Below, in pieces: positions 1-8,311 of a stretch of DNA of 64,000 bases. Origin of the DNA: Bauldia sp965232525 (GTDB taxonomy: Bacteria > Pseudomonadota > Alphaproteobacteria > Rhizobiales > Kaistiaceae); assembly GCF_965232525.1 (NCBI RefSeq), contig NZ_OZ246980.1, positions 2,480,001 through 2,544,000 of the forward strand, given 5' to 3'. Below the pieces are notes generated by a model that saw only the letters and a list, made by a program, of their open reading frames with translations, ran no database searches and had not been told where the DNA came from. Every line of letters begins with the position of its first letter. The stretch's first letter is position 1. The position numbers were made by a program, and so were the translations under genes.

Positions 1-1
1 G

Positions 2-478
2 GCAATGGCCGAAACGACGCCGGGACCGCTAATCCTGGTTCTGACTTTCGTCGGGTTCCTTGCGGCATACCAAGGTGCTGCCGATGCCCCGATCGCGGCG
101 GGCCTCGTCGGTGGGCTGCTTACCACCTGGGTGACGTTCGCCCCGTGCTTTTTATGGATCTTCCTCGGCGCACCCTACATCGAGCGGCTGCGTGGCAATG
201 CGAGGCTCGCTGGAGCACTATCCGCCGTCACGGCGGCGGTTGTCGGCGTTATTCTTAATCTCGCGCTGTGGTTTGGCCTTCACGTCGTCTTCGCCGACGT
301 CGAGACCCTCGACCTCGGCTTGGCCCATCCTGCTTGGCCGGTTTGGGCGACAGTGGATGGCTGGGCGATCGCGCTGATGGCGGCCGCGCTGATTGCGCTG
401 TTCGCTCTACGTCTGGGCGTCATCGCGACGCTCGGAATCTGCGCGGCGCTTGGCGTGGCGGTTCAGACCTTGACTTGA
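2..478 (+). CDS. chrA: Chromate transporter ChrA, C-terminal part (5' end outside window)
   Basis: This is the last ~158 residues of a ChrA-family membrane protein; the frame is open to the window edge, so the start lies upstream. About five hydrophobic segments are visible. The stretch GAPYIERLRGN followed by a long helix containing AVVGVILNLALWF is characteristic of the second CHR domain of bidomain ChrA proteins. The family exports chromate across the inner membrane, probably in exchange for sulfate. It converges on the repeat-protein gene that ends at 498. The family call is good; chromate specificity is by homology only. Confidence 0.8.
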   Translation, partial: AMAETTPGPLILVLTFVGFLAAYQGAADAPIAAGLVGGLLTTWVTFAPCFLWIFLGAPYIERLRGNARLAGALSAVTAAVVGVILNLALWFGLHVVFADVETLDLGLAHPAWPVWATVDGWAIALMAAALIALFALRLGVIATLGICAALGVAVQTLT

Positions 479-497
479 AACCGCGCCACCTGGCTCA

Positions 498-1406
498 TCA
501 CGCAAACAACTCGGCCGCGGTGAACGTATCGTTGTCGAACGTGAATAGCTCGACATTGGTGACATCGATGATGGTCTTGTCACCGTCGCTGATGCGATCG
601 TAGGGGCCGATTGGGGACGGACCGAAAGTAAAGTCGGTAGAATCGCCGGACAGGATCAGTCGATCGGCATCGCCGCTACCGCCGTCGACGAAGCCGGTGC
701 CGCTGTGCAGATCAAGCGTATCGTTGTCCTCTCCAGCAAAGATCAGCGCGTCCTTGATGCCGGCTGAGGCGCCGCGAGCAAATACGAAGTCCTCGCCGTC
801 ACCCAAGATCAGCTTGGTAGTGTCGAGCCCTTCAGAGGTCTGGAGCGACGGATCGCCGGATGCCTTGGGTTTAGCGACACCTGCGCCGATCGCGTTGACG
901 GTATCGTTGCCACCACCGGAATCGATGACCGCGTTCTTTATGCCGTCGCCGTAGGCCGCCTTCAGGTTCTTGCCCTTGATGGTAACCTGTCCGGTGATGG
1001 TGTCGGCGTCATCTCCCGTGACGATGCTCGGATCGCGGGTTTCCAGAGGCTCGTCGCTGGATTCATAAATGCCGGCGAGGTCAGTGACTTTGCTTTTCTT
1101 GCCCGCCTTGACGGAGACAACGCCGGTGATGGTGTCGTTGCCGCCGCGGGTCTCGATCTGCGGATCGCCGGAGTTGCTCAACAAGATTCCGAAAACGTCG
1201 TCGACCTTGCTTTTTTTGCCGACCTTGATGGTGACCTGTCCAAGGGCTAGATCAGCTAAGTCGCCGCTGTCGATATGGGGCTGAAGCCCACTGATGCCCT
1301 CGTAGACGGTCTTCTTGCCATCTTCGAGCGACACGATTCCCTTGACGATGACTTGAGAGCCCGATCCGCCGGAGAGCGGCCCGCTCGTCCCAAAGAGATA
1401 GCTCAT
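498..1406 (-). CDS. Secreted GNDTITG-type repeat protein (RTX-like)
   Basis: This is an acidic protein of about 302 residues with no Sec signal. Segments of about 40-55 residues recur, each carrying a lysine-rich GKKSKV-like strand, a 'GI' turn and an ending such as GGNDTITG or GGGNDTV. The C-terminus (FDNDTFTAAELFA) resembles the tail of type I-secreted calcium-binding proteins, so export by a type I system is inferred. No ABC exporter/HlyD/TolC set adjoins it. I prefer the ATG at 1406 because an AGGTAGGA ribosome site lies about 6 nt before it; an in-frame ATG at 1412 sits too close to that site. Function is unknown; surface or biofilm material is one possibility. Confidence 0.65.
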   Translation of the reverse strand: MSYLFGTSGPLSGGSGSQVIVKGIVSLEDGKKTVYEGISGLQPHIDSGDLADLALGQVTIKVGKKSKVDDVFGILLSNSGDPQIETRGGNDTITGVVSVKAGKKSKVTDLAGIYESSDEPLETRDPSIVTGDDADTITGQVTIKGKNLKAAYGDGIKNAVIDSGGGNDTVNAIGAGVAKPKASGDPSLQTSEGLDTTKLILGDGEDFVFARGASAGIKDALIFAGEDNDTLDLHSGTGFVDGGSGDADRLILSGDSTDFTFGPSPIGPYDRISDGDKTIIDVTNVELFTFDNDTFTAAELFA

Positions 1407-1420
1407 GGCCATTCCTACCT

Positions 1421-1482
1421 TTGTTATCGCCCTAGTATAACAACGTTGCCGAACATTATATGTGATGCCGTTCGCAACGTTG
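1421..1482. promoter_or_regulatory. Dyad-rich upstream region of the secreted repeat protein
   Basis: TTGTTAT (1421-1427) and ATAACAA (1437-1443) form a 7-bp inverted repeat with a 9-nt spacer. The perfect palindrome CAACGTTG occurs at 1441-1448 and again at 1475-1482. On the minus strand a TATACT-like -10 element lies in the first dyad. The arrangement suggests a regulator site over the promoter of the gene starting at 1406, but it could equally affect rpsD on the other side. Confidence 0.3.
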
Positions 1483-1669
1483 TGCCGTTTGACACAGCAC
1501 CGCCGCCCAGCTATGACGCGGCGGTTTCGCCGGCCGGAGGCCGGCGTTGCGTTTCCTGCGACCCGCGACCGTTTCGAGGTGCTTGCCTCGGGCTGTCTGT
1601 CGGCCGCCCCCGGAGAACCGGGTGTGGCAGAGGAGGGCGCCTAACCCTGATATGGAAAGGGATTAAGCG

Positions 1670-2287
1670 ATGTCCAAGCGTGCTTCTGCGAAGTATAAGA
1701 TCGACCGCCGTATGGGCCAGAATATCTGGGGGCGCCCGAAGAGCCCGGTCAACCGACGCGAATACGGGCCCGGCCAGCATGGCCAGCGGCGCAAAGGCAA
1801 ACTTTCCGACTTCGGTATTCAGCTTCGCGCTAAGCAGAAGCTGAAGGGCTATTACGGTAACATTTCCGAGAAGCAGTTCAACAACATCTACAAGGAAGCG
1901 GTCCGCCGCCCCGGCGATACGTCGGAGCATCTGGTGGGTCTGCTGGAAAGCCGTCTCGACGCGATCATCTACCGCGCCAAGTTCGTGCCGACGGTTTTCG
2001 CGGCGCGCCAGTTCATCAACCACGGCCATGTCCGAGTGAACGGCAAACGGGTCAACGTACCAAGCTTCCGCTGCAAGCCGGGCGACCTGGTATCGGTTAG
2101 GGATTCGTCAAAGGACTTGGCGCTGGTTCTGGAGGCAACGCAGCTCGCCGAGCGCGATGTGCCCGAGTACATCGACGTCGACCACGGCAAGATGACCGCG
2201 ACATTCACGCGCGTTCCGGTGTTCGCCGAGATTCCGTACGCGGTTCAGATGGAACCGAATCTGGTCGTCGAGTTCTATTCGCGCTGA
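1670..2287 (+). CDS. rpsD: 30S ribosomal protein S4
   Basis: At 205 residues it has the normal length for bacterial S4. The N-terminus (MSKRASAKYKIDRRMGQNIWG) and an S4 RNA-binding domain at about residues 88-155 (LESRLDAIIYRAKF, then INHGHVRVNGKRVN) are clear. S4 binds 16S rRNA early in small-subunit assembly. It is encoded alone, outside the alpha operon, as in many alphaproteobacteria. A purine-rich ribosome site (GAAAGGG) precedes the ATG and a strong hairpin terminator follows. The N-terminal zinc-knuckle cysteines seen in some S4 proteins are absent. Confidence 0.98.
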   Translation: MSKRASAKYKIDRRMGQNIWGRPKSPVNRREYGPGQHGQRRKGKLSDFGIQLRAKQKLKGYYGNISEKQFNNIYKEAVRRPGDTSEHLVGLLESRLDAIIYRAKFVPTVFAARQFINHGHVRVNGKRVNVPSFRCKPGDLVSVRDSSKDLALVLEATQLAERDVPEYIDVDHGKMTATFTRVPVFAEIPYAVQMEPNLVVEFYSR

Positions 2288-2310
2288 GGCGCGGTTCCTG
2301 GCGGAAAACA

Positions 2311-2337
2311 AAAGGCCGCCCCTTGGCGGCCTTTTTC
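2311..2337. terminator. Hairpin terminator between rpsD and grxD
   Basis: GGCCGCC (2314-2320) and GGCGGCC (2325-2331) form a 7-bp GC stem with a 4-nt loop. It is followed by TTTTT on the plus strand and preceded by a run of A. It ends rpsD and can work in both directions, so it may also serve grxD. Confidence 0.85.
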
Positions 2338-2359
2338 TGTTGCGGGTTCGGTTTGCGGG

Positions 2360-2704
2360 TTAGGCTGGCTGCGCCGGGGCCGCGGTCGCAATGCCTTTTT
2401 CGCTGAACGCGCTTTGCAACTCGCCCGCCTGGAACATCTCGCGGACGATGTCGCAGCCCCCGATGAATTCGCCCTTGACGTAGAGCTGCGGGATGGTTGG
2501 CCACTCCGAGAATTGCTTCACGCCCTCCCGGATATCCATGTTTTCCAGGACGTTGATGCCTTTGTAGTCGACGCCGAGATAATCGAGAATCTGGACCACC
2601 TGGCTTGAGAATCCGCATTGCGGAAAGGTGGGAGTTCCTTTCATGAAGAGGAGAACGTCGTTGGACTTCACCTCGTTCTCGATCCAGGTTTGAACATCGC
2701 TCAT
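2360..2704 (-). CDS. grxD: Monothiol glutaredoxin (Grx4 family)
   Basis: This 114-residue single-domain protein has the monothiol CGFS active site at residues 30-33, preceded by KGTPTFPQ, and the glutathione-binding TIPQLYVKGEFIGGCDI segment. Family members bind a bridging [2Fe-2S] cluster with glutathione and pass it to apo-proteins, often as a heterodimer with BolA. A bolA gene lies about 0.8 kb upstream on the same strand, which fits that partnership. The residues after about 100 are Ala/Gln-rich and probably disordered. Confidence 0.95.
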   Translation of the reverse strand: MSDVQTWIENEVKSNDVLLFMKGTPTFPQCGFSSQVVQILDYLGVDYKGINVLENMDIREGVKQFSEWPTIPQLYVKGEFIGGCDIVREMFQAGELQSAFSEKGIATAAPAQPA

Positions 2705-2849
2705 GATGCGTCCATTCCGTTGCGACGCGGGCCAGCTGGTGCCGCGTTGAGAGTTTCACTACGTCGGTACCAAGATAGTCCTGACCCGTTCCCGTTTCCA
2801 GATGCGATCTGCGGCACTGTTTGGCTCTCCCCTACGGAGCGGCTGCATC

Positions 2850-3482
2850 TCAGTGCAGTCGATCGGCCATCCAGGCGGCCTTGGCTAAATCCTCGGCATC
2901 ATTGAAGACGAAGGCCTCCCAGCCTCGCGCTCGCGCGGCGTCTACCACCGCTGGATCATCGTCAAAGTGGATTGGCGGTTCGTCCAGGTGACCCAGTCGT
3001 CTCTCAATTGCCGTGAAGAACTGAGGATCGGGCTTAACCGAGCCGAGTCGGGCGGAGAAGAAGATGTCGTCGAACAGGTGTTGAAGCCCGAGTGTGTTCC
3101 ACAGATAGAGCGCGCGGAGCGGTTCTTGGTTGGTGGCGATATAGAGGTTCGCTGCGCCACCGAGCCGCAAACGCTTGATTCGGGCAAGAAGGGGATAGTT
3201 CAACTGACTGTCGCGGTTCAACCAGTACGCGAGGACTGTCATTGGCGAGCCCTGATACCCGATGGTCTCGAGTGCCCCTTCCAGAGCTGAAACGATGGAC
3301 ATCTTGCCGGTGAGGACTTCGCTCTTGAAGATCGGTTCGATGAAAGCCTCGAAGAACAGCTTCTGATCGACACCCAGGTCTTCTTGGAGAAAATCATCCC
3401 AGCGCCGGCGCCGCTCGGGGTTCGTGTGCCAGCCGTGGATGAGCACGCCGTCGACATCGAAAAGCACCGCGCGCCGACCCAT
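2850..3482 (-). CDS. HAD-family hydrolase
   Basis: This is a 210-residue haloacid dehalogenase-type hydrolase. Motif I is FDVDGV with nucleophile D9 and acid/base D11; motif II is T117-N118; motif III is K150 in SVKPDP; motif IV is the aspartate run D164-D166. A helical cap is inserted after motif I. All catalytic residues are present, so a cytoplasmic phosphatase acting on a small phosphorylated metabolite is likely; the substrate is unknown. It sits between bolA (12 bp) and grxD on the same strand, splitting a pair that is usually adjacent. Confidence 0.85.
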   Translation of the reverse strand: MGRRAVLFDVDGVLIHGWHTNPERRRRWDDFLQEDLGVDQKLFFEAFIEPIFKSEVLTGKMSIVSALEGALETIGYQGSPMTVLAYWLNRDSQLNYPLLARIKRLRLGGAANLYIATNQEPLRALYLWNTLGLQHLFDDIFFSARLGSVKPDPQFFTAIERRLGHLDEPPIHFDDDPAVVDAARARGWEAFVFNDAEDLAKAAWMADRLH

Positions 3483-3494
3483 CGTGAGCCAGAC

Positions 3495-3728
3495 CTATTC
3501 CGGGACGCTGGTTTGCAGCGCCAGTGCGTGCAGTGCGTCGCCCATGTTGCCCTTGAGCGCGTTGTAGACCATCTGATGTTGCTGGACGCGGCTCTTGCCG
3601 CGGAACGATTCCGACACGACCTCGGCGGCATAATGGTCACCGTCCCCGGCAAGGTCGCGGATCACCACCGTCGCGTCCGGCAGGGCCGCCTTGATCAAGT
3701 CTTCGATTTCGCGAGCCTGCATTGCCAT
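3495..3728 (-). CDS. bolA: BolA family protein
   Basis: At 77 residues it is typical of the short BolA/IbaG type. The conserved RVQQHQMVYNAL helix contains the histidine that, in this family, ligates a shared Fe-S cluster with a monothiol glutaredoxin. It lies 22 bp after purL and in the same transcription unit as grxD, the usual alphaproteobacterial purL-bolA-grxD order. Start could be ATG 3728 (MAMQAR) or 3722 (MQAR). A role in Fe-S trafficking or iron regulation is from family knowledge. Confidence 0.92.
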   Translation of the reverse strand: MAMQAREIEDLIKAALPDATVVIRDLAGDGDHYAAEVVSESFRGKSRVQQHQMVYNALKGNMGDALHALALQTSVPE

Positions 3729-3750
3729 GGTCGGTATGCACTCCTAGCGA

Positions 3751-5991
3751 TCAGTCCAAAGCGGCGCCCATATAGGACGGAAACCAATCTTCGTGCGCCG
3801 CGCGCAACTTGGCAACTGAAATGGAGTAGGCGTCACCGAGTTTCAAACTGTCGCCGCCGGTGATTCCGATCTGCACAACTGATAGGCCAGCATCTTTCGC
3901 GGCGGATTCGATGGCTGGCATGTCGTTGCGGGTTGCTGAAACGACGTAGCGACCCTGGTCCTCACCGAACCAGGAAGCGAGCCGCGGACCCGGCGGTGAA
4001 TCGAGGATGGCACCAATTCCCGATGCCATTGCCATCTCTGCCAGCGCTACGGCCAAGCCGCCGTCCGAAAGGTCATGGCAGGCAGTCACTCGCCCTTTCC
4101 GGATCAGGTTGCGGACGAAATCGCCAGTTCTCCGTTCGTGGGCAAGGTCAACGGGCGGCGGGGGGCCTTCCTCAAAACCGAGGACATCGCGTAGATACGC
4201 TGATTGGCCGAGATGGGTGCCCCATTCCGGCGGCGCACCGATCAGCAGGATGATGTCGTCGTCTTGTGCGAAAGCGATGCCGATCGCGGCCTCGACCTCA
4301 TCGAGGAGCCCGACGCCACCGATCGTCGGTGTCGGCGGGATCGCCACGCCGTTGGTTTCGTTATAGAGCGAGACATTGCCCGATACGACCGGGAAGGCGA
4401 GCGCTTGGCAGGCGGCGCCGATGCCGCGGATCGCGTCGACGAACTGCCCCATAATGTCGGGGCGCTCGGGATTGCCGAAATTGAGATTGTCGGTGACCGC
4501 GAGCGGTTCAGCGCCTGATGCGGTGAGGTTACGCCAGCACTCCGCCACCGCCTGTTTGCCGCCTTCGAACGGGTCCGCGGCGCAATAACGCGGCGTGACG
4601 TCGACGGAAAACGCAAGGCCCTTCCCGGTACCCGGTATGCGGACCACGGCAGCGTCGCTGCCCGGGCAAACGATCGTATTCCCTTGGATCAGATAGTCGT
4701 ATTGCTCCCAGACCCAGCGGCGCGAGCACATGTTCGGCGCTCTCAGGATTTGCAGCAACGCTTCGGCGTAGCTCTTTGGTTCCGGTACGATTTCACCGAT
4801 GGGGGCCGGCATCGGCGTTGCTTCGTAAGCGCGGTCATACTCTGGAGCCTCGTCGCCGAGATCCTTGATCGGCAAATCGGCCTCGACTGCGCCTTGGTGC
4901 AGGACTCGGAACCGGAGATCGTCGGTCGTCCGCCCAACGATCGCGAAGTCGAGGCCCCATTTGCGGAAGATCGACTCGGCGGTCTCTTGCATCTCGGGAC
5001 GCAGCACCATGAGCATGCGCTCCTGGCTTTCCGACAGCATCATCTCGTAAGCGGACATTCCGGCTTCGCGACAGGGGACCTGGTCGAGGTCGAGCCCAAT
5101 GCCGAGATCGCCCTTGGCGCCCATTTCAACGGCCGAGCAGGTCAGTCCGGCGGCGCCCATGTCCTGGATGGCGATCACTGCGCCCGTGCCCATCAGTTCA
5201 AGGCAGGCTTCCAGCAGCAGCTTCTCGGCGAACGGGTCCCCAACTTGAACGGTCGGGCGCTTCTCGTGAGACTCGTCGTCGAACTCGGCCGATGCCATCG
5301 AGGCACCGTGAATGCCGTCGCGACCGGTCTTGGAGCCCAGATAGACAACCGGCAGGCCGACGCCGGTAGCCTTGGAATAGAAGATGCCATCGGTGCGGGC
5401 GATGCCGGCGGCAAAGGCGTTGACCAGGATGTTGCCGTCATAACCGCGATGAAAGTTCACTTCGCCGCCGACGGTCGGGACCCCGAAGGAGTTGCCATAA
5501 CCGCCGATCCCGGCGACGACGCCGGCGACCAGATGACGGGTTTTGGGATGATCCGGCGAGCCAAACCGCAGGGCGTTAAGCGCGGCGATCGGCCGGGCAC
5601 CCATCGTGAAGACATCGCGCAGGATTCCGCCGACGCCGGTAGCCGCGCCCTGGTAAGGCTCGATGTAGGACGGGTGGTTATGGCTCTCCATCTTGAACAC
5701 GACCGCTAGGCCGTCGCCGATGTCGACGACGCCGGCATTCTCGCCAGGACCCTGGATGACCCGCTCGCCGGTGGTCGGCAGGGTTTTCAGCCATTTCTTC
5801 GAGGATTTGTACGAGCAGTGCTCGTTCCACATTGCCGAGAAAATGCCGAGCTCGGTCAGCGTCGGTTCGCGGCCGATCAGCGCGAGAATTCGCTCGTATT
5901 CTTCGGGGGTTAGCCCATGTGCCGTGACAAGTTCCGGAGTGATCGCCGGGGCGACGGAAACCGCGGTATCAGCCACAGGCGGACCCGCCAT
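3751..5991 (-). CDS. purL: Phosphoribosylformylglycinamidine synthase subunit PurL
   Basis: This is the 746-residue small-type PurL, which works with PurQ and PurS to turn FGAR, ATP and glutamine into FGAM in purine synthesis. FSAMWNEHCSYKSS (about 51-64), ESHNHPS (102-108) and the two AIRS-synthetase-like halves are evident. Its first 23 bp overlap the end of the small secreted-protein gene upstream, implying translational coupling. No internal frameshift is seen. Confidence 0.98.
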   Translation of the reverse strand: MAGPPVADTAVSVAPAITPELVTAHGLTPEEYERILALIGREPTLTELGIFSAMWNEHCSYKSSKKWLKTLPTTGERVIQGPGENAGVVDIGDGLAVVFKMESHNHPSYIEPYQGAATGVGGILRDVFTMGARPIAALNALRFGSPDHPKTRHLVAGVVAGIGGYGNSFGVPTVGGEVNFHRGYDGNILVNAFAAGIARTDGIFYSKATGVGLPVVYLGSKTGRDGIHGASMASAEFDDESHEKRPTVQVGDPFAEKLLLEACLELMGTGAVIAIQDMGAAGLTCSAVEMGAKGDLGIGLDLDQVPCREAGMSAYEMMLSESQERMLMVLRPEMQETAESIFRKWGLDFAIVGRTTDDLRFRVLHQGAVEADLPIKDLGDEAPEYDRAYEATPMPAPIGEIVPEPKSYAEALLQILRAPNMCSRRWVWEQYDYLIQGNTIVCPGSDAAVVRIPGTGKGLAFSVDVTPRYCAADPFEGGKQAVAECWRNLTASGAEPLAVTDNLNFGNPERPDIMGQFVDAIRGIGAACQALAFPVVSGNVSLYNETNGVAIPPTPTIGGVGLLDEVEAAIGIAFAQDDDIILLIGAPPEWGTHLGQSAYLRDVLGFEEGPPPPVDLAHERRTGDFVRNLIRKGRVTACHDLSDGGLAVALAEMAMASGIGAILDSPPGPRLASWFGEDQGRYVVSATRNDMPAIESAAKDAGLSVVQIGITGGDSLKLGDAYSISVAKLRAAHEDWFPSYMGAALD

Positions 5992-6379
5992 CCATCCACC
6001 GGCGCAGGTCCGTGGCGATCCGGTCCCTCAGCGGCGTAGCTGCTAAGGGACCGTAAACATTGAGCTTTGGCTGGTTGCCGGCCATGCGGATCTCGATCAC
6101 CAGGACCGGCAACTCATGCGGTGAGTTGCGGGGCACGATGAGGATGCGCGGGCCGCCGGCGGCGTTCGGCTCGGGCGAATAGACGTATTTGGCGAAGTCG
6201 CCGGAACCCCCGGAAAACCAGCAATTTTCCATGGAATTTCCGAGCTTTCGGGTGAATTCGTAGGCCGCCTGAGACGCCTGGGCGAGGGCCGGAATCGGCG
6301 CCAAAACCACCAGCGCGCAGAGGCCAAAAACGGCTGCGACGCCCCTACGACGCCGATTCCGACATTTGCGACACGTCAT
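5969..6379 (-). CDS. Small secreted protein of unknown function inside the purQ-purL junction
   Basis: The product is 136 residues. It has a basic N-terminus (CRKCRNRRRRG), a hydrophobic segment and an AQA-type signal peptidase site near residue 28, so export is expected. The mature part contains ENCWFSGG and a C-terminal cysteine, but I recognise no family. The ATG at 6379 overlaps the purQ stop as ATGA, and the gene's end overlaps the purL start by 23 bp, so it is wedged between two purine enzymes. The overlaps and the signal peptide argue for a real gene. A role in purine synthesis is not implied, because the product should leave the cytoplasm. Confidence 0.7.
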   Translation of the reverse strand: MTCRKCRNRRRRGVAAVFGLCALVVLAPIPALAQASQAAYEFTRKLGNSMENCWFSGGSGDFAKYVYSPEPNAAGGPRILIVPRNSPHELPVLVIEIRMAGNQPKLNVYGPLAATPLRDRIATDLRRWMDGGSACG

Positions 6380-7080
6380 GCGACAGCCTCCAGACATTGC
6401 GCGACGCCCTCAAACAGCGGGCGTCCATCGCGACACCCCTGCAGCGGCTCGATCAGATTCTCCGGATGCGGCATCATGCCCAGAACGCGCCGTCGCGGGT
6501 CGAGGATACCGGCGATGTTGTCCACGGAGCCGTTCGGGTTGGCTTCCTTGGATGGATTACCGGCAGCGTCGACGTAGCGGAAAGCGATCCGATCTTCACC
6601 GCGAAGGATGGCGAGGGTTTCGTCTCCACAGCGGTAATTGCCGTCGCCGTGGGCGATCGGACATCGGATGATCGCGCGCTTCGGGTAGGCGCGGGTGAAC
6701 GGCGACTCGGGTGTCTCCACCCGCAGGTGCACTTCCCGGCAGATGAACTTGAGGCTGGCGTTCCGCATCAACGCGCCGGGGAGCAGGCCGGCCTCGCAGA
6801 GGATCTGGAAGCCGTTGCAGATGCCGAGCACCGGGACACCGGCGCGGGCGCGCTCACCGACCGCCGCGATCACCGGCGCGCGGGCAGCGATGGCCCCAGC
6901 CCGCAGATAGTCGCCATAGGAGAAGCCGCCGGGAAGCACGATTAGGTCGGCGGGGGGCAGACTGGTGTTCGTATACCAGACCATAGCCGGCGGCCGCCCG
7001 GTGATCGTCTTGAGCGCATACGCCATGTCGCGCTCGCGGTTGGAGCCGGGGAAGACGATGACGACCGATCTCATGGTCAT
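6376..7080 (-). CDS. purQ: Phosphoribosylformylglycinamidine synthase subunit PurQ
   Basis: This is the glutaminase subunit of FGAM synthase, about 234 residues. It is a class I glutamine amidotransferase with the nucleophile in VLGICNGFQIL (C88) and the catalytic His-Glu in MMPHPE near the end. It supplies ammonia to PurL. The open frame extends upstream to 7341, but homology starts at MRSVVIVFPGSN, so the start is ATG 7080 or ATG 7074. Its stop overlaps the next gene's start (ATGA). purS lies about 1.2 kb upstream, separated by a plus-strand carboxypeptidase gene. Confidence 0.96.
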   Translation of the reverse strand: MTMRSVVIVFPGSNRERDMAYALKTITGRPPAMVWYTNTSLPPADLIVLPGGFSYGDYLRAGAIAARAPVIAAVGERARAGVPVLGICNGFQILCEAGLLPGALMRNASLKFICREVHLRVETPESPFTRAYPKRAIIRCPIAHGDGNYRCGDETLAILRGEDRIAFRYVDAAGNPSKEANPNGSVDNIAGILDPRRRVLGMMPHPENLIEPLQGCRDGRPLFEGVAQCLEAVA

Positions 7081-7172
7081 GGCAATAGCCGATTCTGGCG
7101 ATTTCGGAAGGGGCGAAAATGCGACGCGAATTTGATAAGGTAAAGGATCGAACCTGAGGGCGGGGCTGTCCT

Positions 7173-8012
7173 TTGCGTCTTCTTGCGCATGTCTTGGCGA
7201 TTGTCGGATTGGGGTTGGGGCTGGTGGGTACCGCCGGCCATGACGCCGCCGCGGCACCCAAAGCCGCCATCGTCGTCGATGCCAAGTCCGGCAAGGTGCT
7301 CTACGCCGATCAGCCGGATGCCAAGCGTCATCCTGCCTCACTCACCAAGATGATGACGCTGTATATGCTGTTCGGCACGATCAACAACGGTCGGTTGAAC
7401 ACCAGGACCGAGATCACGATGTCGGCCCATTGCGCGGCGAAGCCGCCGAGCAAGTTGGGCTTGAGGGCCGGCGACACGATCAAGGCCCGCGACGCCATCC
7501 TCGCCCTGGTCATCAAGTCGGCCAACGACGTTGCCTGCGCGGTGGGTGAGCACATCAGTGGGAGCGAGGGTGCCTTCGCCGAGGCGATGACCGCCCGCGC
7601 CCGGCGATTGGGCATGACGAGCACGGTATTCCGCAACGCATCGGGGCTCCCCGACCCGGCCCAGGTGACCACGGCGCGGGACATGGCCATTCTCGGGCAG
7701 GCGCTCCAGGACGATTTCCCGCGCAGTTTTCGGTACTTCGATACCAAGACCTTCCGGTGGAAGGGCAGGACCTATCGAAACCACAATCGGCTGCTTGGCC
7801 GGGTCAACGGTGTCAACGGTATCAAGACCGGCTACACCAGGGCCTCGGGGTACAACCTGGTCTGCTCAGCCGAGCGCGGCCGGCAGGAGATCATCGCGGT
7901 CGTTCTTGGCGGCAATACCGGCAAAGCGCGAGACGCGCGCATGACGGAACTCATCGAGGAATATCTGCCGCCCGCTCGCAGACGAGGCCTGTTCGGCTGG
8001 CGACGGCGGTAG
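7173..8012 (+). CDS. D-alanyl-D-alanine carboxypeptidase (penicillin-binding, S11 family)
   Basis: This is a 279-residue S11 peptidase with a signal peptide (cleavage after about residue 28, DAAAA). The penicillin-binding motifs are SLTK (56-59), SAN (116-118) and KTG (218-220), so it should be active. Such enzymes remove the terminal D-Ala from peptidoglycan stem peptides. It is shorter than DacA/DacC because it lacks the C-terminal PBP5 domain and amphipathic anchor; it ends in a basic RRRGLFGWRRR tail. The start is TTG 7173; the only upstream ATG in frame hits a stop. It is read against the flanking purQ and purS genes. Confidence 0.88.
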   Translation: MRLLAHVLAIVGLGLGLVGTAGHDAAAAPKAAIVVDAKSGKVLYADQPDAKRHPASLTKMMTLYMLFGTINNGRLNTRTEITMSAHCAAKPPSKLGLRAGDTIKARDAILALVIKSANDVACAVGEHISGSEGAFAEAMTARARRLGMTSTVFRNASGLPDPAQVTTARDMAILGQALQDDFPRSFRYFDTKTFRWKGRTYRNHNRLLGRVNGVNGIKTGYTRASGYNLVCSAERGRQEIIAVVLGGNTGKARDARMTELIEEYLPPARRRGLFGWRRR

Positions 8013-8136
8013 CGCAACGGCAACCGCGATCCGCGAAGGGGCGGTCTGTTTTCCAGGCATCATACGTAGCGCCACGACACGACGGCGTCGGGGCCTCATG
8101 TCGGTGGGCCCTCCAGAGTCGGATCACCGGGTTCGC

Positions 8137-8268
8137 ACGCCAGAGCGGTTCCAGGCGAAAGCCCGTCCCCAACCTGATCGGGGATGGATACCGGTTCGCC
8201 GTCCGGAAGCGTGACGAAACAAAGACTTAGAGCCGTTGAGCGATGTGAGAAAAAAGCGCACGGCTCTG
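8137..8268. repeat. Probable dispersed intergenic repeat
   Basis: This non-coding stretch between the carboxypeptidase and purS has the pattern 'agcggttccaggcgaaa ... accggttcgccgtccggaa ... gacgaaacaaagacttagag'. It resembles intergenic palindromic repeats common in Hyphomicrobiales genomes. AGAGCCGT (8229-8236) and ACGGCTCT (8260-8267) form an inverted repeat. The assignment rests on recalled similarity; no second copy was found in this window. Confidence 0.4.
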
Positions 8269-8311
8269 GCAGACGGGCCGACGCGCAGTCCTATGGGTTA
8301 TTAGCCGCGAA

